From contig VNWV01000002.1 in assembly GCA_009801085.1 (NCBI GenBank), forward strand, positions 1,302,001 to 1,366,000: a DNA stretch of 64,000 nt, written 5' to 3'. Position numbers and translations under genes: made by a program. Below the pieces are notes generated by a model, which ran no database searches, was not told the DNA's origin, and saw only the letters and a list, made by a program, of their open reading frames with translations. Below are positions 23,283-35,081 of the stretch, piece after piece (within the stretch, counting starts at the first letter, position 1; every line of letters starts with the position of its first letter). The stretch comes from Lasiodiplodia sp. COLG20 (lineage: Eukaryota; Ascomycota; Dothideomycetes; Botryosphaeriales; Botryosphaeriaceae).

Positions 23283-24254
23283 CTATGCTGCAGGTTGAGA
23301 TTGACGCCGTTTGCTGCCGTATTCCCTCGGCACGCACTCCTCCGGCGCCACATTTGCCTTCGCACAGCGTGAGCACGGGTGCTTCGTGTCGAGGTCACAC
23401 GCGCCGTGCTGCTTGACGCAGCGCACGCAGCGCTGCTTTTTGACCGTCCGTGGAGTGGCTGATGCGCTGCCTGGGCTGTCCGTCGCCGTCTTCTTCAAGG
23501 CTTTGTTGCTTGGTGCCTTGTTCTCTTTTGCTATAGAGGATGTGCGAGCGCTGAGCAAAGGAACTAGAGTGGGAGCTTTGGTCTCCATGGAAGGCAGAGG
23601 AAGAGGTATGGGAGTTTTCCGCATGACCGGGGGGTTGACCGATGTTGGGGTAGCGGTTAAGATTGGTGAGTCAACCTTCTGGGCCGGGAGATCGGGCGAG
23701 GTGTTCTTTGAGGTAGCTAGAGAGGGGGAGCCAGCCTTGGACGTGGTGAGTGTAGATGAGTTGTCCTCCTGTACGAAGGTGTGTGGAGAGGTGCCTCTTG
23801 ATGGTTGTGGCGAGGGACTTGACTTGATATGTGATGCAACTGGAATGGGAGCGGATTGCGTGGCAATCGCGAAGCTGGTGGTAGGTGTAGGAGGTGGTGC
23901 ATTGATAACATTTGGGGAGCTTGTGAATCCGAAAGTCCAGTGCGACTGCCATTGAGGTCGATCCGGCTGAGGCGGGGAGGAGGGTAGAGTTGGGCGTGCG
24001 TTAGGTGTATAGCCGTCAACAGGAGAATGAGGTAGCTGGGCAATGACAGCGGCAGTCCTATCCTCATCTGTGGCTCGGGCACATCCGGTCGTTTTGATGG
24101 AGTCAGCATCTGGCGGAGAAATCGACGGCGGCATCGTAGTTGCTGGTGGAGCATCGCGGTTGGAGTTCTCGTAGAAGTCGTCGATAAGAGCCAGTCCGTC
24201 TTCATAGGATAGATCTTGGTTCCGACTTGGCGTCCAGCTCAAAGGGTTCGACAT
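23283..24254 (-). CDS. orphan protein with C-terminal Zn2Cys6-like cluster, 323 aa
   Basis: Single-exon gene. I take the start at 24254 (MSNPLSWTPSRNQ) rather than 24323, because the upstream 23 residues look like leader. The N-terminus has a short acidic helix (SYEDGLALIDDFYEN), and residues 40-255 are Pro/Ser/Thr-rich and disordered. The last 50 residues hold six cysteines spaced C-X2-C-X6-C-X7-C-X2-C-X9-C (from RCVRC to EECVP), close to a fungal binuclear zinc cluster, followed by a basic tail (GSKRRQ). In known regulators this cluster is usually N-terminal. A DNA-binding role is inference; the usual basic run between Cys2 and Cys3 is weak here. Confidence 0.72.
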   Translation of the reverse strand: MSNPLSWTPSRNQDLSYEDGLALIDDFYENSNRDAPPATTMPPSISPPDADSIKTTGCARATDEDRTAAVIAQLPHSPVDGYTPNARPTLPSSPPQPDRPQWQSHWTFGFTSSPNVINAPPPTPTTSFAIATQSAPIPVASHIKSSPSPQPSRGTSPHTFVQEDNSSTLTTSKAGSPSLATSKNTSPDLPAQKVDSPILTATPTSVNPPVMRKTPIPLPLPSMETKAPTLVPLLSARTSSIAKENKAPSNKALKKTATDSPGSASATPRTVKKQRCVRCVKQHGACDLDTKHPCSRCAKANVAPEECVPREYGSKRRQSQPAA

Positions 24255-25782
24255 GGTTGTTCTTGTCTGTGACGCCTCGACAGAATATCTGATGGAGAGT
24301 GAAGAGTGTTGAGATTGCCCCAACCGAAGAGTCTATTTGTTAATGTGGCATGTGATTTGCAGGGAACTGCAATCACGAAGCCACGAGTTTGAGCGTGGGG
24401 CCCCGTGAGCAGGTAGTCAACTAGGGAGACCACAATTGTTTGTCGAACTCGTGAATATGATGCCAAGAAAAGGCTCGTGACAATGCGAAGTTCTGGGGGC
24501 CAGGTCACCATACGGCGATATCAGCGATTAACGGAGTGAGTAGACGAAGACTCCCCAGAAGATTCTGGAACAACCCGAATCAGGTAGCGGTTGACAAAGG
24601 GTGCTGATAAACTCGTGCTTGACTAGAACTGCAAGATTGTCAGCTATGGGAATCATTGGCTGCGAACACAATCTGCGTGGAAGGGATCTTAGTTATCAAA
24701 GCAATGCTAGTTGGTAAGGAACATGACTTGAGGCTTGTGACGTGAGGAGGGAACGCGTATGGACCGCGCGGTACATCAAACGGACCAGGGCATGTGAGGT
24801 GCTATGGGATTGATTTGGACGCTTCTTGATGGCATTGGAAGCTTCAATTGGCGTGGACACGCACCTTTGGGTTGGATCCAACAACATCAAGTGCGCAAAA
24901 GCGGTAAGGTTCGGATAGTCCCGATTCAACGGACAAGTGGAGACTGTTTCCATACAATATGTTGTGTGGCTTGGCGATGATGCAGCGGAAAGCTGCAGGT
25001 GCACGTGTTCGGATGCTGACGCGCGGGTGCCGAACTCCGTGGGACTTTGGAAGAGGCCAATCGTGTCAGTGGGGCGGCAGAGGCGGCGGTCACGCCGCAC
25101 AGTCTGATCGGTGGAGAGGAAAGGGGTCGGAGATGATTACGGTGGAAGATCCCAGTCGTGTGTCGGAGCGGAAGGCGTCGTCGACATCTCACCTCGGCTT
25201 GGCAGCCCAGAACGGCAATCACGCCAGGTGACACCGGCGAACGTTGCTCCTTTTCACTCGGCACTAGTCAAGTGCCTGATCAAAGTCCCCGGTCGGGACG
25301 ACGTCTCGGATTGCTCTCACGGAACGCTAGGTTGCCTGACTTCTGCCGCATGTACCCGGGACCACCGCCTAAGTCTTCGCTTGACGAGCCTCATTGGCAC
25401 AGCGCGGGAGTCGTATTCGGAATGGGCAGGACGCGCCGATCTCTATCTGTCCAATCAGGGTCGAGGGCGCAGGGCGGGCTCGCAGAGGATGCGAAAAAGG
25501 ATGGAATTGAAAGCGGCGTCGTCGAGACAGCCTGATAAGATATACCGACCACCGGCCGATTGTGCACCAACTCCAGCAAAGCCTCCGTCCAGCGCCAAGA
25601 AAGTATGAACAGTCCCAAGGATTCCATTACCGACCCCGCTCTACCTGGATTCTTCCGGCCGTCACGTCATTATATGGGTATCGCGTTGCTGACAGCGCCA
25701 CTTGTATCAGCCGGTGCGGCGAGCATCCTATATAAGGTCTCCTTATCAGCCTAGGCCCCGCAGCGCTTGCGAAAACAGGTGC
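24255..25782. other. intergenic region, 1.5 kb
   Basis: Promoter of the zinc-cluster orphan and 3' flank of the microprotein gene. A clean TATATAAGG lies at about 25731 on the plus strand with no gene after it on that strand. Open frames here (such as 25111-25608) have no recognisable features. Confidence 0.45.
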
Positions 25783-26042
25783 TCACTTCTTGCCGGCGTC
25801 GGTCAAACAGCAGCCACAGAGGATGGACGCGGGCCAGCAGACGACAGCCATGACGACAGCGACGCCAAAACCGATGGTCGGTCCGACAACTTTGCAGTGG
25901 CAGGGATTCTGATCGCTGAGCGCGAGAGGAGCATAGTCAGCATTCATCGCGGCGCCGGCAATTTTCCTCAAGAGGCTGGTTTAGGGCAGGAGACGTACGT
26001 TCCGCACTGGAAACAGACAATGGGAAGAGGAATGCAATCCAT
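25783..26042 (-). CDS. spliced 58-aa Cys-rich single-pass membrane microprotein
   Basis: Two exons, 26042-25999 (44 nt) and 25915-25783, split by an 83-nt intron (GTACGT...GCTCAG), close exactly in frame to 58 residues. The N-terminus MDCIPLPIVCFQCGT carries a CX2C pair, and the second exon opens DQNPCHCKVVGP with a CXC pair. One strongly hydrophobic segment follows (IGFGVAVVMAVVCWPASIL), then CGCC and a short basic end. Each half alone looks like noise; only splicing makes the pattern. I believe similar tiny proteins occur in other Pezizomycotina, but I cannot search. The layout resembles LITAF/BRI3-type zinc-membrane microproteins in spirit; homology is not claimed. It starts back to back with the phosphatase gene, 776 nt away. 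Confidence 0.75.
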
Positions 26043-26818
26043 GGCGAATAGCCGCGGTTAGGGGAATTAGAGGCTGGCGACGGGAGAATTGGCAATTTGC
26101 GACTAAGAATACCGTAGGCTGAAGCTGTGGAGAGGAAAGGCTGAGCAGCGCGACTGGGAGCGAGTCTGTAGAAGAGCGCGCCAGGCACGTCGGAGAGCTG
26201 GGGAAGCTGCGGGAGGCCGTGCGTCAGTGACGTGTGAGACATGCACGGCAGTACGTCGATGGCCTCTCGAAAGCTTGTTTTCCTCCAACCACTAGGCGTT
26301 CACTACTGTGACTGTTCCTAGTGTGCCATAAGCCGCCCTGCCATCGAGAGGGCGGTTTGAGGGACATCGCGCATGCCAGCTGCACCTACTGCAACGTGCC
26401 GAGCGACCAGGCTGGCTGGGGCGACCGGGTAATCGGCGAGCGCGATACGGGAGAGCTTGCCGCGACATCCAATTGGTCTCTGCGCCGCCAACGAGCATTC
26501 CTGTACCATGTGTTTAGCTTTCGAGAGACACGTGGGGTTCTACTTCCACATTCCTTTCGCATTGCACAGCATTCATTAGGGATATGGTCAGAATGCGTGG
26601 GCTAAGCCTGTCGGGCCCTAGATAGACACAGACCCTCTGTGGCGCCGGCGCCTTATCGATTGCAGCTCCGGGCTCAACACCGACCAAAGTTTCTCAGCCA
26701 GATCACCACTTTCCTCATCCCCACTGCTCGAGACGCACCAAGCCAGCTTCATAGACCATCGCTGAAACCTTCTTTCGCTTTCTTCAATCAACCCGATTTC
26801 CAAGACTTCACCGCAACC
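26043..26818. other. divergent intergenic region, microprotein / LMW phosphatase
   Basis: Shared upstream region of two divergent genes. A frame upstream of the phosphatase is open but has no in-frame ATG. Nothing else is seen. Confidence 0.5.
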
Positions 26819-27425
26819 ATGGGTGCCGACGGCAAGGCCAACATTCTCTTCGTTTGCCTGGGCAACATCTGTACGTCTTCCTGTACTCCATCTTGTCCTA
26901 TTCGCTGCATCGCAATGTCCCTAACCATGGAATTCTCGCTCAGGCCGTTCCACCATGTCCGAGGGTGTCTTCCGTCACCTCGCCAAGTCAGCCTCAGCTC
27001 ACCCGCTCGTCGGCGAGGTCGACAGCTGCGGAACTGGCGCCTATCACGTCGGTGACGGACCGGACTCGCGAACCATGTCGACGCTCGAGGACCACGGCAT
27101 CACCGACTACGACCACTGCGCGCGCAAGTTCTCGTACCCGGACGACTTCCATCGCTTCGACTACATCCTGGCCATGGACCGCGAGAACCTGAGCGACCTG
27201 CTGCGCCTGCGGAACAACCACGAGAAGAAGTTGAGGGCGGAGGGCCAGGAGGAGAAGATCGCCAGGCTGGGCAAGGTCATGCTGTTCGGAGATTTCGGAG
27301 GCAGGAAGGGTGAGGTCGTGGATGACCCGTACTACGGTGGCAGGAACGGATTCGAGACGGCATACAAGCAGGCGGTGAGGTTCTCGGAGGGCCTGTTGAA
27401 GCACCTTGAAGCTGAGAGTGCTTGA
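26819..27425 (+). CDS. LTP1: low-molecular-weight protein-tyrosine phosphatase, 177 aa
   Basis: Cytosolic phosphatase acting on phosphotyrosine and small phosphoesters. Exons 26819-26870 and 26944-27425 splice in phase 1. The splice itself builds the active site: the P-loop CLGNICRS (nucleophile Cys13, Arg19, Ser20) has its second cysteine codon split by the intron. The general acid lies in DPYYGG (Asp145). Length and layout match the fungal family (about 155-180 residues), with an insert around LRAEGQEEK. The upstream frame has no ATG, so the start is secure. Confidence 0.95.
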
Positions 27426-29702
27426 GCGGCTGTGGTTCGAATACTCTGGTAGAGGCTAGAGACCCTGCCAAGACACATCGCCCCATCGGCGATGCGATGA
27501 TACCCGGATAGAATTCAAGCACATGAATAGAGATACACAGAAAATAGACTTGGCCGTTTTCAAAGACATCAGCGTAGACACCCAAAGATGCTGTCCAGAT
27601 GTGGAAATGAGTTGTGCTAACATGTCTGAATACAATCTCCAATTCGCCACACGTACAGTGAGTATCCTCTGCAAGCCATGCCTGTGGACTCAATGGAAAC
27701 CAGCAATGAAGAGAACTAGGATGATTGAAACTATTACAGAAAGAATGCACCACTTGTCGGTTTCCTGTGAGCCGAAAGAGGGATATGAGGGATTATTCAA
27801 TCCAACATTTCCTTTCTTTCCTATGTATTCCATTTTCTCTGTTGAGCATCCTCCTGTGCTGGCCTCTTGGGTGAGATCGCGTAAGTGGAGAGCCCTAAAG
27901 CACCCAGTATTTAGCGGCTTATTCCACATTTTGATTACATCTGAATCTAGGATTTTCCTACCGCTCAGCATCCACAACAAATTCGGCCCTGCTCCATTCT
28001 TGGTTCCTGGGATCAATATGTTTTTGGCGTTCGTATGGATGGCGCCTGCGGCTGAGTCGGCGGATAGCTGACTGCATTACGGGATCAGCGACTCTGAGGA
28101 ATGCTGCTACAGGGGCGAGCTTATTCAGTGGATCTATACCTTCAAGTGCGATCGCTCTACTTGCAATCTGGCCATGGTAAATTAGAGTAATCTTCACCGT
28201 TGACGGACCTGCGTTGGATGGTGGCCGGAATATGTACGGCGGAGCATGCCGTTGCACTTCACTGGCTCGTGACTTTACGTATTCGTGGGGTATCACATAG
28301 CTCGTATTGAATATGTTTGGCGGACACAAGAGTGTTCACACGAATAAAGCTTGCGAGGATGCCGTGTAACAGAACGCCTCTCTGAGCAGCAATTACGTGC
28401 AAAAGTCGCGCTCTTCCGCATCACCTTATGCAGACAATCAATACAGATGCCGTTCGTCAGACTACAGTGTCTCGATGCACGGCATCGTGCCAAGGACAAG
28501 CTGTTTGCTGTTGAAGGTGGTTGAGCCAATGGGAAATTTCCCGTGGCCACTGGTGACTCGGGCAGACCGACGAGTGTTGACGTAGGCAGGCAGAATCACC
28601 GGCACGGTGCATTGAGACGATCGGGGTCTCAACACGGATGCATTTTGCCTCAGTGCCCTTGGCGAGGACTGAGGCAAAAGGGGTGTCGAAGCGAAGACAG
28701 TGGAGTGGAAGACCCAACCGGCATATCGGCCAGCGTTATGGCCGTGCATGTATTGGAGAGTGGCATCACGTCAGCAGCTGATTGCATGTCGGGAGGTGGC
28801 AGGCCGACGGTCTTTCTTTAGAAGCAACAAAGTTGCGGCAGAACCGTGGAACGGCGTGCATCGCTTCCAGAAGCTTGACATGCTGCGCACGTCGATACAC
28901 CGCATCTTGATGCCAAGCCGCAGAGCGCCACAGCCGCCACAGTGGAGATGATGGCTGTGTTCTTTGCCTGACAGACCCTGGGGATCTCGTGACGATACGG
29001 ACGGCGCGCTCTGAGGAACGTGGGAAGTTCCCGGGCCTCGTCAGCAGCAAGGCGGTGTTGCGGTCCGCAGCAATGCCACACTGAGCTTGCGCGAGTAGCG
29101 GGCGGTGATTGGTGGCGCCAAGCTGAGCAAAGCGACGCTACTCGACCGACCAGGGATGCAAGACACACATTGAGTTGCGCGTCGCGGGGAGTGAGCATGC
29201 AAGCATTGCATGGACGCGCAAATACTCAGGTTGATCGTGTCTGAGGTTAAGGTGTTGTTGAGATGACCTCATTAATCCAGGATGTTCCCGCCAGTTGGGG
29301 CGGTTGCCCGGGAGAGACCTGGAGAGGGCTGTGAGCCAGTGCGTGAGCCAACCAGTGCGTGCGCCCCCAAAGGTTGCGACGAAGCCGCAGCAGCTCATCG
29401 TTCAAGCCGCACTTGCAGTGAAAACATAACATCCGTCCGCTCAGCTGCGCGCCCGCCTTTCCCCAGCTCCAAAACCCCCTCTGCCGCGCGCGTCTTCGAC
29501 AGTCGTTACCCGCCAGTCGCGGCGCTTCTCCGCGCTCCACGACGCGACCTGAAACAATCGACGAGATTTTGATAAACCCTACGCCCATTCGCAACAACGA
29601 GGGGCCCCTCCCAAACAGGCATCGGCCTCCTGCCCTCATTTCCGCGTCCGCCGCCAGAGCCAGCAACAGATCAGGCCAGAAGTATCGCGGTCGTCCGTCA
29701 TT
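27426..29702. other. intergenic region upstream of chitin synthase
   Basis: About 2.3 kb. A 182-codon plus-strand frame (27523-28071) and several minus-strand frames are open but show no domain, splice partner or codon pattern that I would trust. The last 250 nt are C-rich and pyrimidine-rich, a likely chitin synthase leader. Confidence 0.5.
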
Positions 29703-32700
29703 ATGTCCTACAATCGTCTCGGTAAGTCGATGCCGATTGCAGACTGCCCTACCCGCCCCAGTGGCATATCCTGCCCCAGGCGGTTACTCCAAACCCAGCC
29801 TTTTCTCCAGCATTCCTGAGCTCTTGGCCTCACACGCCTGGTGCTGCACCACCATCACTGCGAGAAGCGACTCCTGGGCCAGCGCCCGCTCCACCGCCAA
29901 AGCGCCTATCTCAGCTGGACTGACCGCCAACCCGCGCAGGCTCGACGGGCAACGTCCACGACGACGACGAATACTCTTACAACAACAACAACACCATGGA
30001 CCCCCGGAGACCTCAGCGGACGCCGTCGCCTGGTAATCCCTTCCACGGCTACCAGCTCGAAGACCGCCCCTATGGCAGCACTGGCGCTCCTTTGGAGATT
30101 CCTATGGGACCCGGTCCCGGTCCTGGCACGCCAGGCGACCGCTTAGAGGCACAGCCTACGGTTGGTGAACAATTCGCGCAATGGTGACGGGCACTTGTGA
30201 GCTAATGCATTGTTCGCGCAGTATTCAGTTGAGAACATCCAGAACACGTACGGCCACAACGAGCAGTACGAGGCAAAGCACCAGTACTCCCCGGGAGGTT
30301 ACCACGATGCTTATGCCATCGACCCGAACGCGCATCACGACGCATACTACAACGAGCCCTACCATCCCTCGCCGCACGAGGAACACCAGCAGTACTGGCA
30401 GGACGAGGGTGACAGCCGCCCCATGCTCCAAGCCGAAGGCGCTTACGGGCCCGATCCCGTGCATCCCATAAGCCCCAGCAACGAGCCGGGAGAGTACTTC
30501 GATGCGCCGAAGCCCACGCCGAGCCCTGCACCAATCAGACGGTGGAAGACAGTCAAGGAGGTGCAGCTGTTCAACGGCAACCTCGTCCTCGACTGCCCCA
30601 TTCCACCCCGACTTCTCAATCAGGTTCCTCACGCTCAGCCGCCTGAGCGCGACGAGTTCACGCACATGAGATATTCGGCCGCTACTTGCGATCCCGCCGA
30701 TTTCTACAATGATCGCTTTACTCTGCGCCAGCGCTTGTTCGCAAAGCCCCGCCATACCGAGCTGTTCATTGCCGTCACCATGTACAACGAGGAGGACGAG
30801 CTTTTTGCGCGTACCATGATTGGTGTGATCAAGAACATCGAGTACATGTGCTCGCGGAACAACAGCAAGACCTGGGGCAAGGATGCGTGGAAGAAGATCG
30901 TAGTGTGCGTCGTCAGCGACGGCCGTGGTAAAATCAACCCGAGAACAAGAGCTGTGTTGGCCGGTCTGGGTGTTTACCAGGACGGCATTGCAAAGCAGCA
31001 GGTCAACGGCAAGGAGGTGACGGCTCACGTTTATGAGGTTGGTGTTGCCGAGAGCAAAACTTTGGATTTACGCTGACAGTTGGCAGTACACGTCTCAAAT
31101 GAGCCTGGAAATCAAGAAGAACGTCGTGCAGATCAAGAAGGGTACTGTGCCCATTCAGATGCTCTTCTGTCTCAAGGAAAAGAACCAGAAGAAGATCAAC
31201 TCGCATAGATGGTTCTTCCAGGCCTTCGGCACTGTGCTCGACCCCAACATTTGCGTCCTCATTGACGCCGGAACGAAGCCCGGAAAGGATTCGATTTACC
31301 AGCTGTGGAAGGCCTTCGATCTCGAGCCAATGTGCGCTGGCGCTTGCGGTGAGATCAAGGCCATGTTGGTCGGCGGCAAGAAGCTGCTCAACCCCCTGGT
31401 TGCGACGCAGAATTTCGAGTACAAGATGAGTAACATCCTGGACAAGCCTCTGGAATCCGCCTTCGGTTTCATTTCGGTTCTTCCCGGTGCCTTCTCTGCA
31501 TACCGCTTTGTTGCGCTGCAGAACGACAAGACCGGCCAGGGCCCCCTGGAGAAGTACTTCGCTGGTGAGAAGATGCACGGTGCCAACGCCGGTATTTTCA
31601 CCGCCAACATGTACCTTGCCGAAGATCGTATCTTGTGTTTCGAGCTTGTAGCGAAGCGCAACTGCCATTGGATCCTGCAGTATGTCAAGTCGGCCACTGG
31701 TGAGACTGACGTTCCGGTCGAGATGGCCGACTTCATTCTCCAGCGTCGTCGTTGGCTGAACGGTAGTTTCTTCGCTGCTGTCTACGCTCTTGCACACTCG
31801 CATCAAATCTTCAGGAGCGACCATTCGTTCATCCGCAAGCTGATGTTCTTGGTTGAGTTTGCCTACCAGTCCATCAACATGATCTTCGCCTGGTTCGCTC
31901 TTGGTAACTTCTTCCTGGTCTTCCGCATTCTCACGTCGTCGCTTGGTAACGATGAGTTCCTGGGCACGGTTGGCAACATTCTCGCAACAGTCTTCGAATG
32001 GGCATACATCGCAACGGTCATTACTTGTTTCGTTCTGGCTCTCGGTAACCGGCCCCAAGGTTCGAACAAATTCTACATGACGATGGTGTATTTCTGGGTG
32101 CTCATCATGGCATACCTGATGTTCGCGTCCATTTATATTACCGTCATTTCCGTCAAGGCGGAGCTCGCGGATGGCTTCTCGGTCTCGGACTTGTTCCAGA
32201 ACACCCTCTTCTTCACGCTCATCGTCTCGATGGCGTCGACGTACCTGCTGTACTTCGTTGCCTCATTCCTGTTCCTGGATCCTTGGCACATGTTTACGTC
32301 GTTCATTCAGTACCTCCTGCTGACGCCGACGTACATCAACATCCTGAACGTGTACGCTTTCTGTAACACGCACGATATCACATGGGGTACCAAGGGTGAC
32401 GTGAAGCCCGAGAAGCTGCCTTCAGTCACGACGAAGCCTGGTGGCAAGGTCGATGTCTCTGCACCCACCGACGATGCTGATTTGAACACTCAGTACGAGT
32501 CAGAGCTCCGCGTCTTTGCTACCAAGTACGTCGAGCCAAAGAAGGATCCCTCTGCGGAAGACAAGCAGGAAGACTACTACAAGGGTTTCCGTTCTTCGGT
32601 CGTGCTCTTCTGGATGTTCTGCAACCTGGCGCTGTGCGCCGTTGTGCTGGTTGCTGCAGGTGTTGACGTCTCGATTGGAGACGATGAGGTCTCACAAGCG

Positions 32701-32875
32701 AAGTCTCAACGTGCTAAGATCTACATGAGTGTGGTTCTCTGGAGTGTGGCTGGTCTCAGTGCATTTAGATTTACGGGCGCCATCTGGTTCCTGATTGTTC
32801 GCATGGTAAGTCTTCTACAACGGCTGCTTTCTCATGGACATCTGGCTAATTGCAAATCAGTTCCGCGGCGTCTAA
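29703..32875 (+). CDS. chsB: chitin synthase, class III, 929 aa
   Basis: Polymerises UDP-GlcNAc into chitin at the plasma membrane of hyphal tips and septa. Exons: 29703-29721, 29940-30160, 30222-31037, 31087-32805, 32861-32875. The N-terminus (about 190 residues) is hydrophilic, rich in Asn, Tyr and His. The catalytic domain shows the CHS signatures [33 protein letters not shown] (residues 530-535) and QRRRW (571-575), then WLNGSFFAA. About seven membrane segments follow. Class III assignment rests on length, the catalytic blocks and the short C-terminus FRGV. The final exon codes for only four residues and the stop. Two introns use GTTGGT donors, needed to keep [13 protein letters not shown]. 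Confidence 0.93.
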
Positions 32876-34123
32876 TCCCCCAACGAATAACAAACACCAA
32901 GCGGAATGGCGCTCACTCCCACTTTTGCCTTGTGTTTCGATACCTCTTCTACTTCGATGTTACGAATTTTGAAAGACGAAGAGGCCGTTTTGGATGCTGG
33001 ATTCTTCCTCATGACTATGGTGTCGAAAAGACCGGTTTAGTGGCTTTTGGTTTTCTGCATTTATGATCGATGGATTTTCTCATACCCCTTATGTAGCATA
33101 TGTCAGAGCAATGGATACGGACGTCCTCGAACATGGCGCCGGGGGATCTTTTCTACGAAGCGAGGACTTTTGCAAGCCTTTGGGCCAAGATGGTGCGTGA
33201 AATCGAAGCGTCATTCAAGCTTCTTGGAGATTGCTACTTGTGTACATTACACAATCTGAGATGGGATCTTAGCTGGATCTTGGAGATCACAGATCTGGAG
33301 CCACGTGTTCTCATTCATCATTCGATATACCCCGCCGTTCCTGCATGGTCTCCGCAGCTCGGCAATGGCGGGAGACTGGATTCGGACAACCGCAGCAGCG
33401 AATCAACATGCTATAATCAAGATATGTATCGGACCTCTTGCTCAAAAGAAAGCCTTCAACCGAGACCACTCTCTTCTCATTCAAGAGTCTTGAAAACGAG
33501 TCTGCACGTCGTCGGCCGCTAGACCATAACGAACCGTTTAGCCGGCCTTCGGCACCAAAAATCTGCAGCCATTGGGAAGAGCCGATGCCGCATACTACCG
33601 ATTTCGTGCCGCATACCGAGGAACTTCTGATGCGGGAGTGCCCGTGTGAACGATGCAGCAGGGCCACATCCGCTAAGGTTCTCCGTCTTCGGCCCTCAAC
33701 AAGGGCATCTGGTAGGGCAGAGATACTGAAAGTGTGGGACCTCAATTTCTTTATCGTCACACAGGAGCTTAAGGTGACGTTTCAACACCCCCGCTTCTTC
33801 GTCGGTGCCATTAGGTGTTTGAAAGCAACGTGCTCCATGTTTATAGATGGCACTTACCACCCGTTAGCTCGTCTTTCCGCTCCTTCCCTCATCTCCTTCC
33901 GACGACTCAAGCTTTTCTTTTCATCTCCGTATCTCGATTGCTTTTCCTTCCGAATTGGTCACTGCTTTCCCCGACGCAGACTTCAAACTAGCGCCCCCGC
34001 GTATCCTCCCTCCGGCGCTAAATAGGAAACACCGAGGAGAAAGAGAGAGAAGAAAAGAGCAAGGAACAAAGGAGCAAAGGAACATCAACAAAAAAAACAA
34101 AAAAAAGAACACTCCTCCCCACA
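32876..34123. other. intergenic region upstream of SDR gene
   Basis: 3' flank of chitin synthase and promoter of the SDR gene; the last 100 nt are a purine-rich leader. Open frames at 33438-34025 (plus) and 33311-33760 (minus) have no recognisable features. Confidence 0.5.
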
Positions 34124-35081
34124 ATGGCCGACCTCGCCAACAAAACCCTCGCCGTGACCGGTGCCGCCTCGGGCATCGGCCTCGCCATCGCCATCCGCCT
34201 AGCACAGCTGGGCGCCAACGTCTCGCTCGCCGACGTCGCGGACCAGGCCAAGCTGGACAACGCGCTGGCGGCGGTCACCACGGCCGCCCGCACCGCCGGC
34301 CATGCCAGCACCAAGTTTCTCATCCGCCGCGTCGACGTGCGCAGCACCGCCGACGTCGACGCGTGGATGGCCGCGACGGTCGAGGAATTGGGTGACGGCA
34401 AGATCCACGGCGCCGCGAACTTCGCCGGCGTGACGGGGGCCGAGATGAACACGCACGGCATGGGCGAGATCGGGGACGAGGACTGGGAGTACGTGCTCGG
34501 CGTGAACCTGACGGGCGTCATGAAGTGCATGCGCGCCCAGGTGCGGGCGTTCGCGGCGGAGGGCGGCGCGATTGTGAATTGCAGTAGCATTCAGGGGGTT
34601 GTGGGCGTGGCGATGCGCGAGGCGTACACGGCGAGTAAGCACGGCGTTGTGGGGTTGAGTCGGAGCGCGGCGAGGGAGTTGGGGAGGAGGGAGGGGGGTC
34701 CGATCAGGGTTAATGTGGTTTGTCCGTGAGTGGTTCTTTTTTTTTTTTCTGTCTTTCGGTGTCGCTCTGTGCCGTTCTATTTTTCCCCCTCTTCTTGTTC
34801 TTTCGCGGAGAGTTGGGCTTTGGTGGGGGATCAGGCGTGTCTTGTGTGTCTTGAGCGTGAGCTGATGTTGAAACTATTGCAGAGGCCATATCGTCACGCC
34901 GATGCTGGAGTCGGTGGCGGATCTGTCGTTCATAGAGCAAGCGCAGGAAGTGCAGGACACGACGCTCCAGAGACTGGGGAGGACGGAAGAGGTGGTGCCG
35001 CTGGTCATACACCTCCTCAGCAAGGAATCAAGCTTCACTACCGGCGCTGTGCACATGGTTGACGGCGGCCGATTTGTTTAG
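34124..35081 (+). CDS. short-chain dehydrogenase/reductase, 266 aa
   Basis: NAD(P)(H)-dependent oxidoreductase of the classical SDR family. Exons 34124-34725 and 34883-35081 join in phase 2 (PGHIVTPML). The Rossmann motif TGAASGIG sits at residues 12-19, NFAG replaces the usual NNAG, the catalytic Ser is in IVNCSS, and the catalytic YTASK is at Tyr168/Lys172. The C-terminal TGAVHMVDGG is standard. The aspartate in SLADVAD after strand 2 suggests NAD(H) rather than NADP(H) preference, which is an inference. The substrate is unknown and neighbours give no pathway context. A purine-rich leader precedes the ATG. Confidence 0.92.

Noticed and set aside
25111..25608. 165-codon plus-strand frame
   Set aside because: No motif or signal; overlaps other open frames in an intergenic stretch.
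26639..26818. N-terminal extension of the LMW phosphatase
   Set aside because: The frame is open upstream but its only start is GTG; no in-frame ATG precedes MGADGKAN.
27523..28071. 182-codon plus-strand frame downstream of the LMW phosphatase
   Set aside because: Uneven composition, no recognisable motif, and opposite-strand frames of similar length overlap it.
33438..34025. 195-codon plus-strand frame upstream of the SDR gene
   Set aside because: Lies in the SDR promoter region, unrecognised, with a competing 149-codon minus-strand frame.
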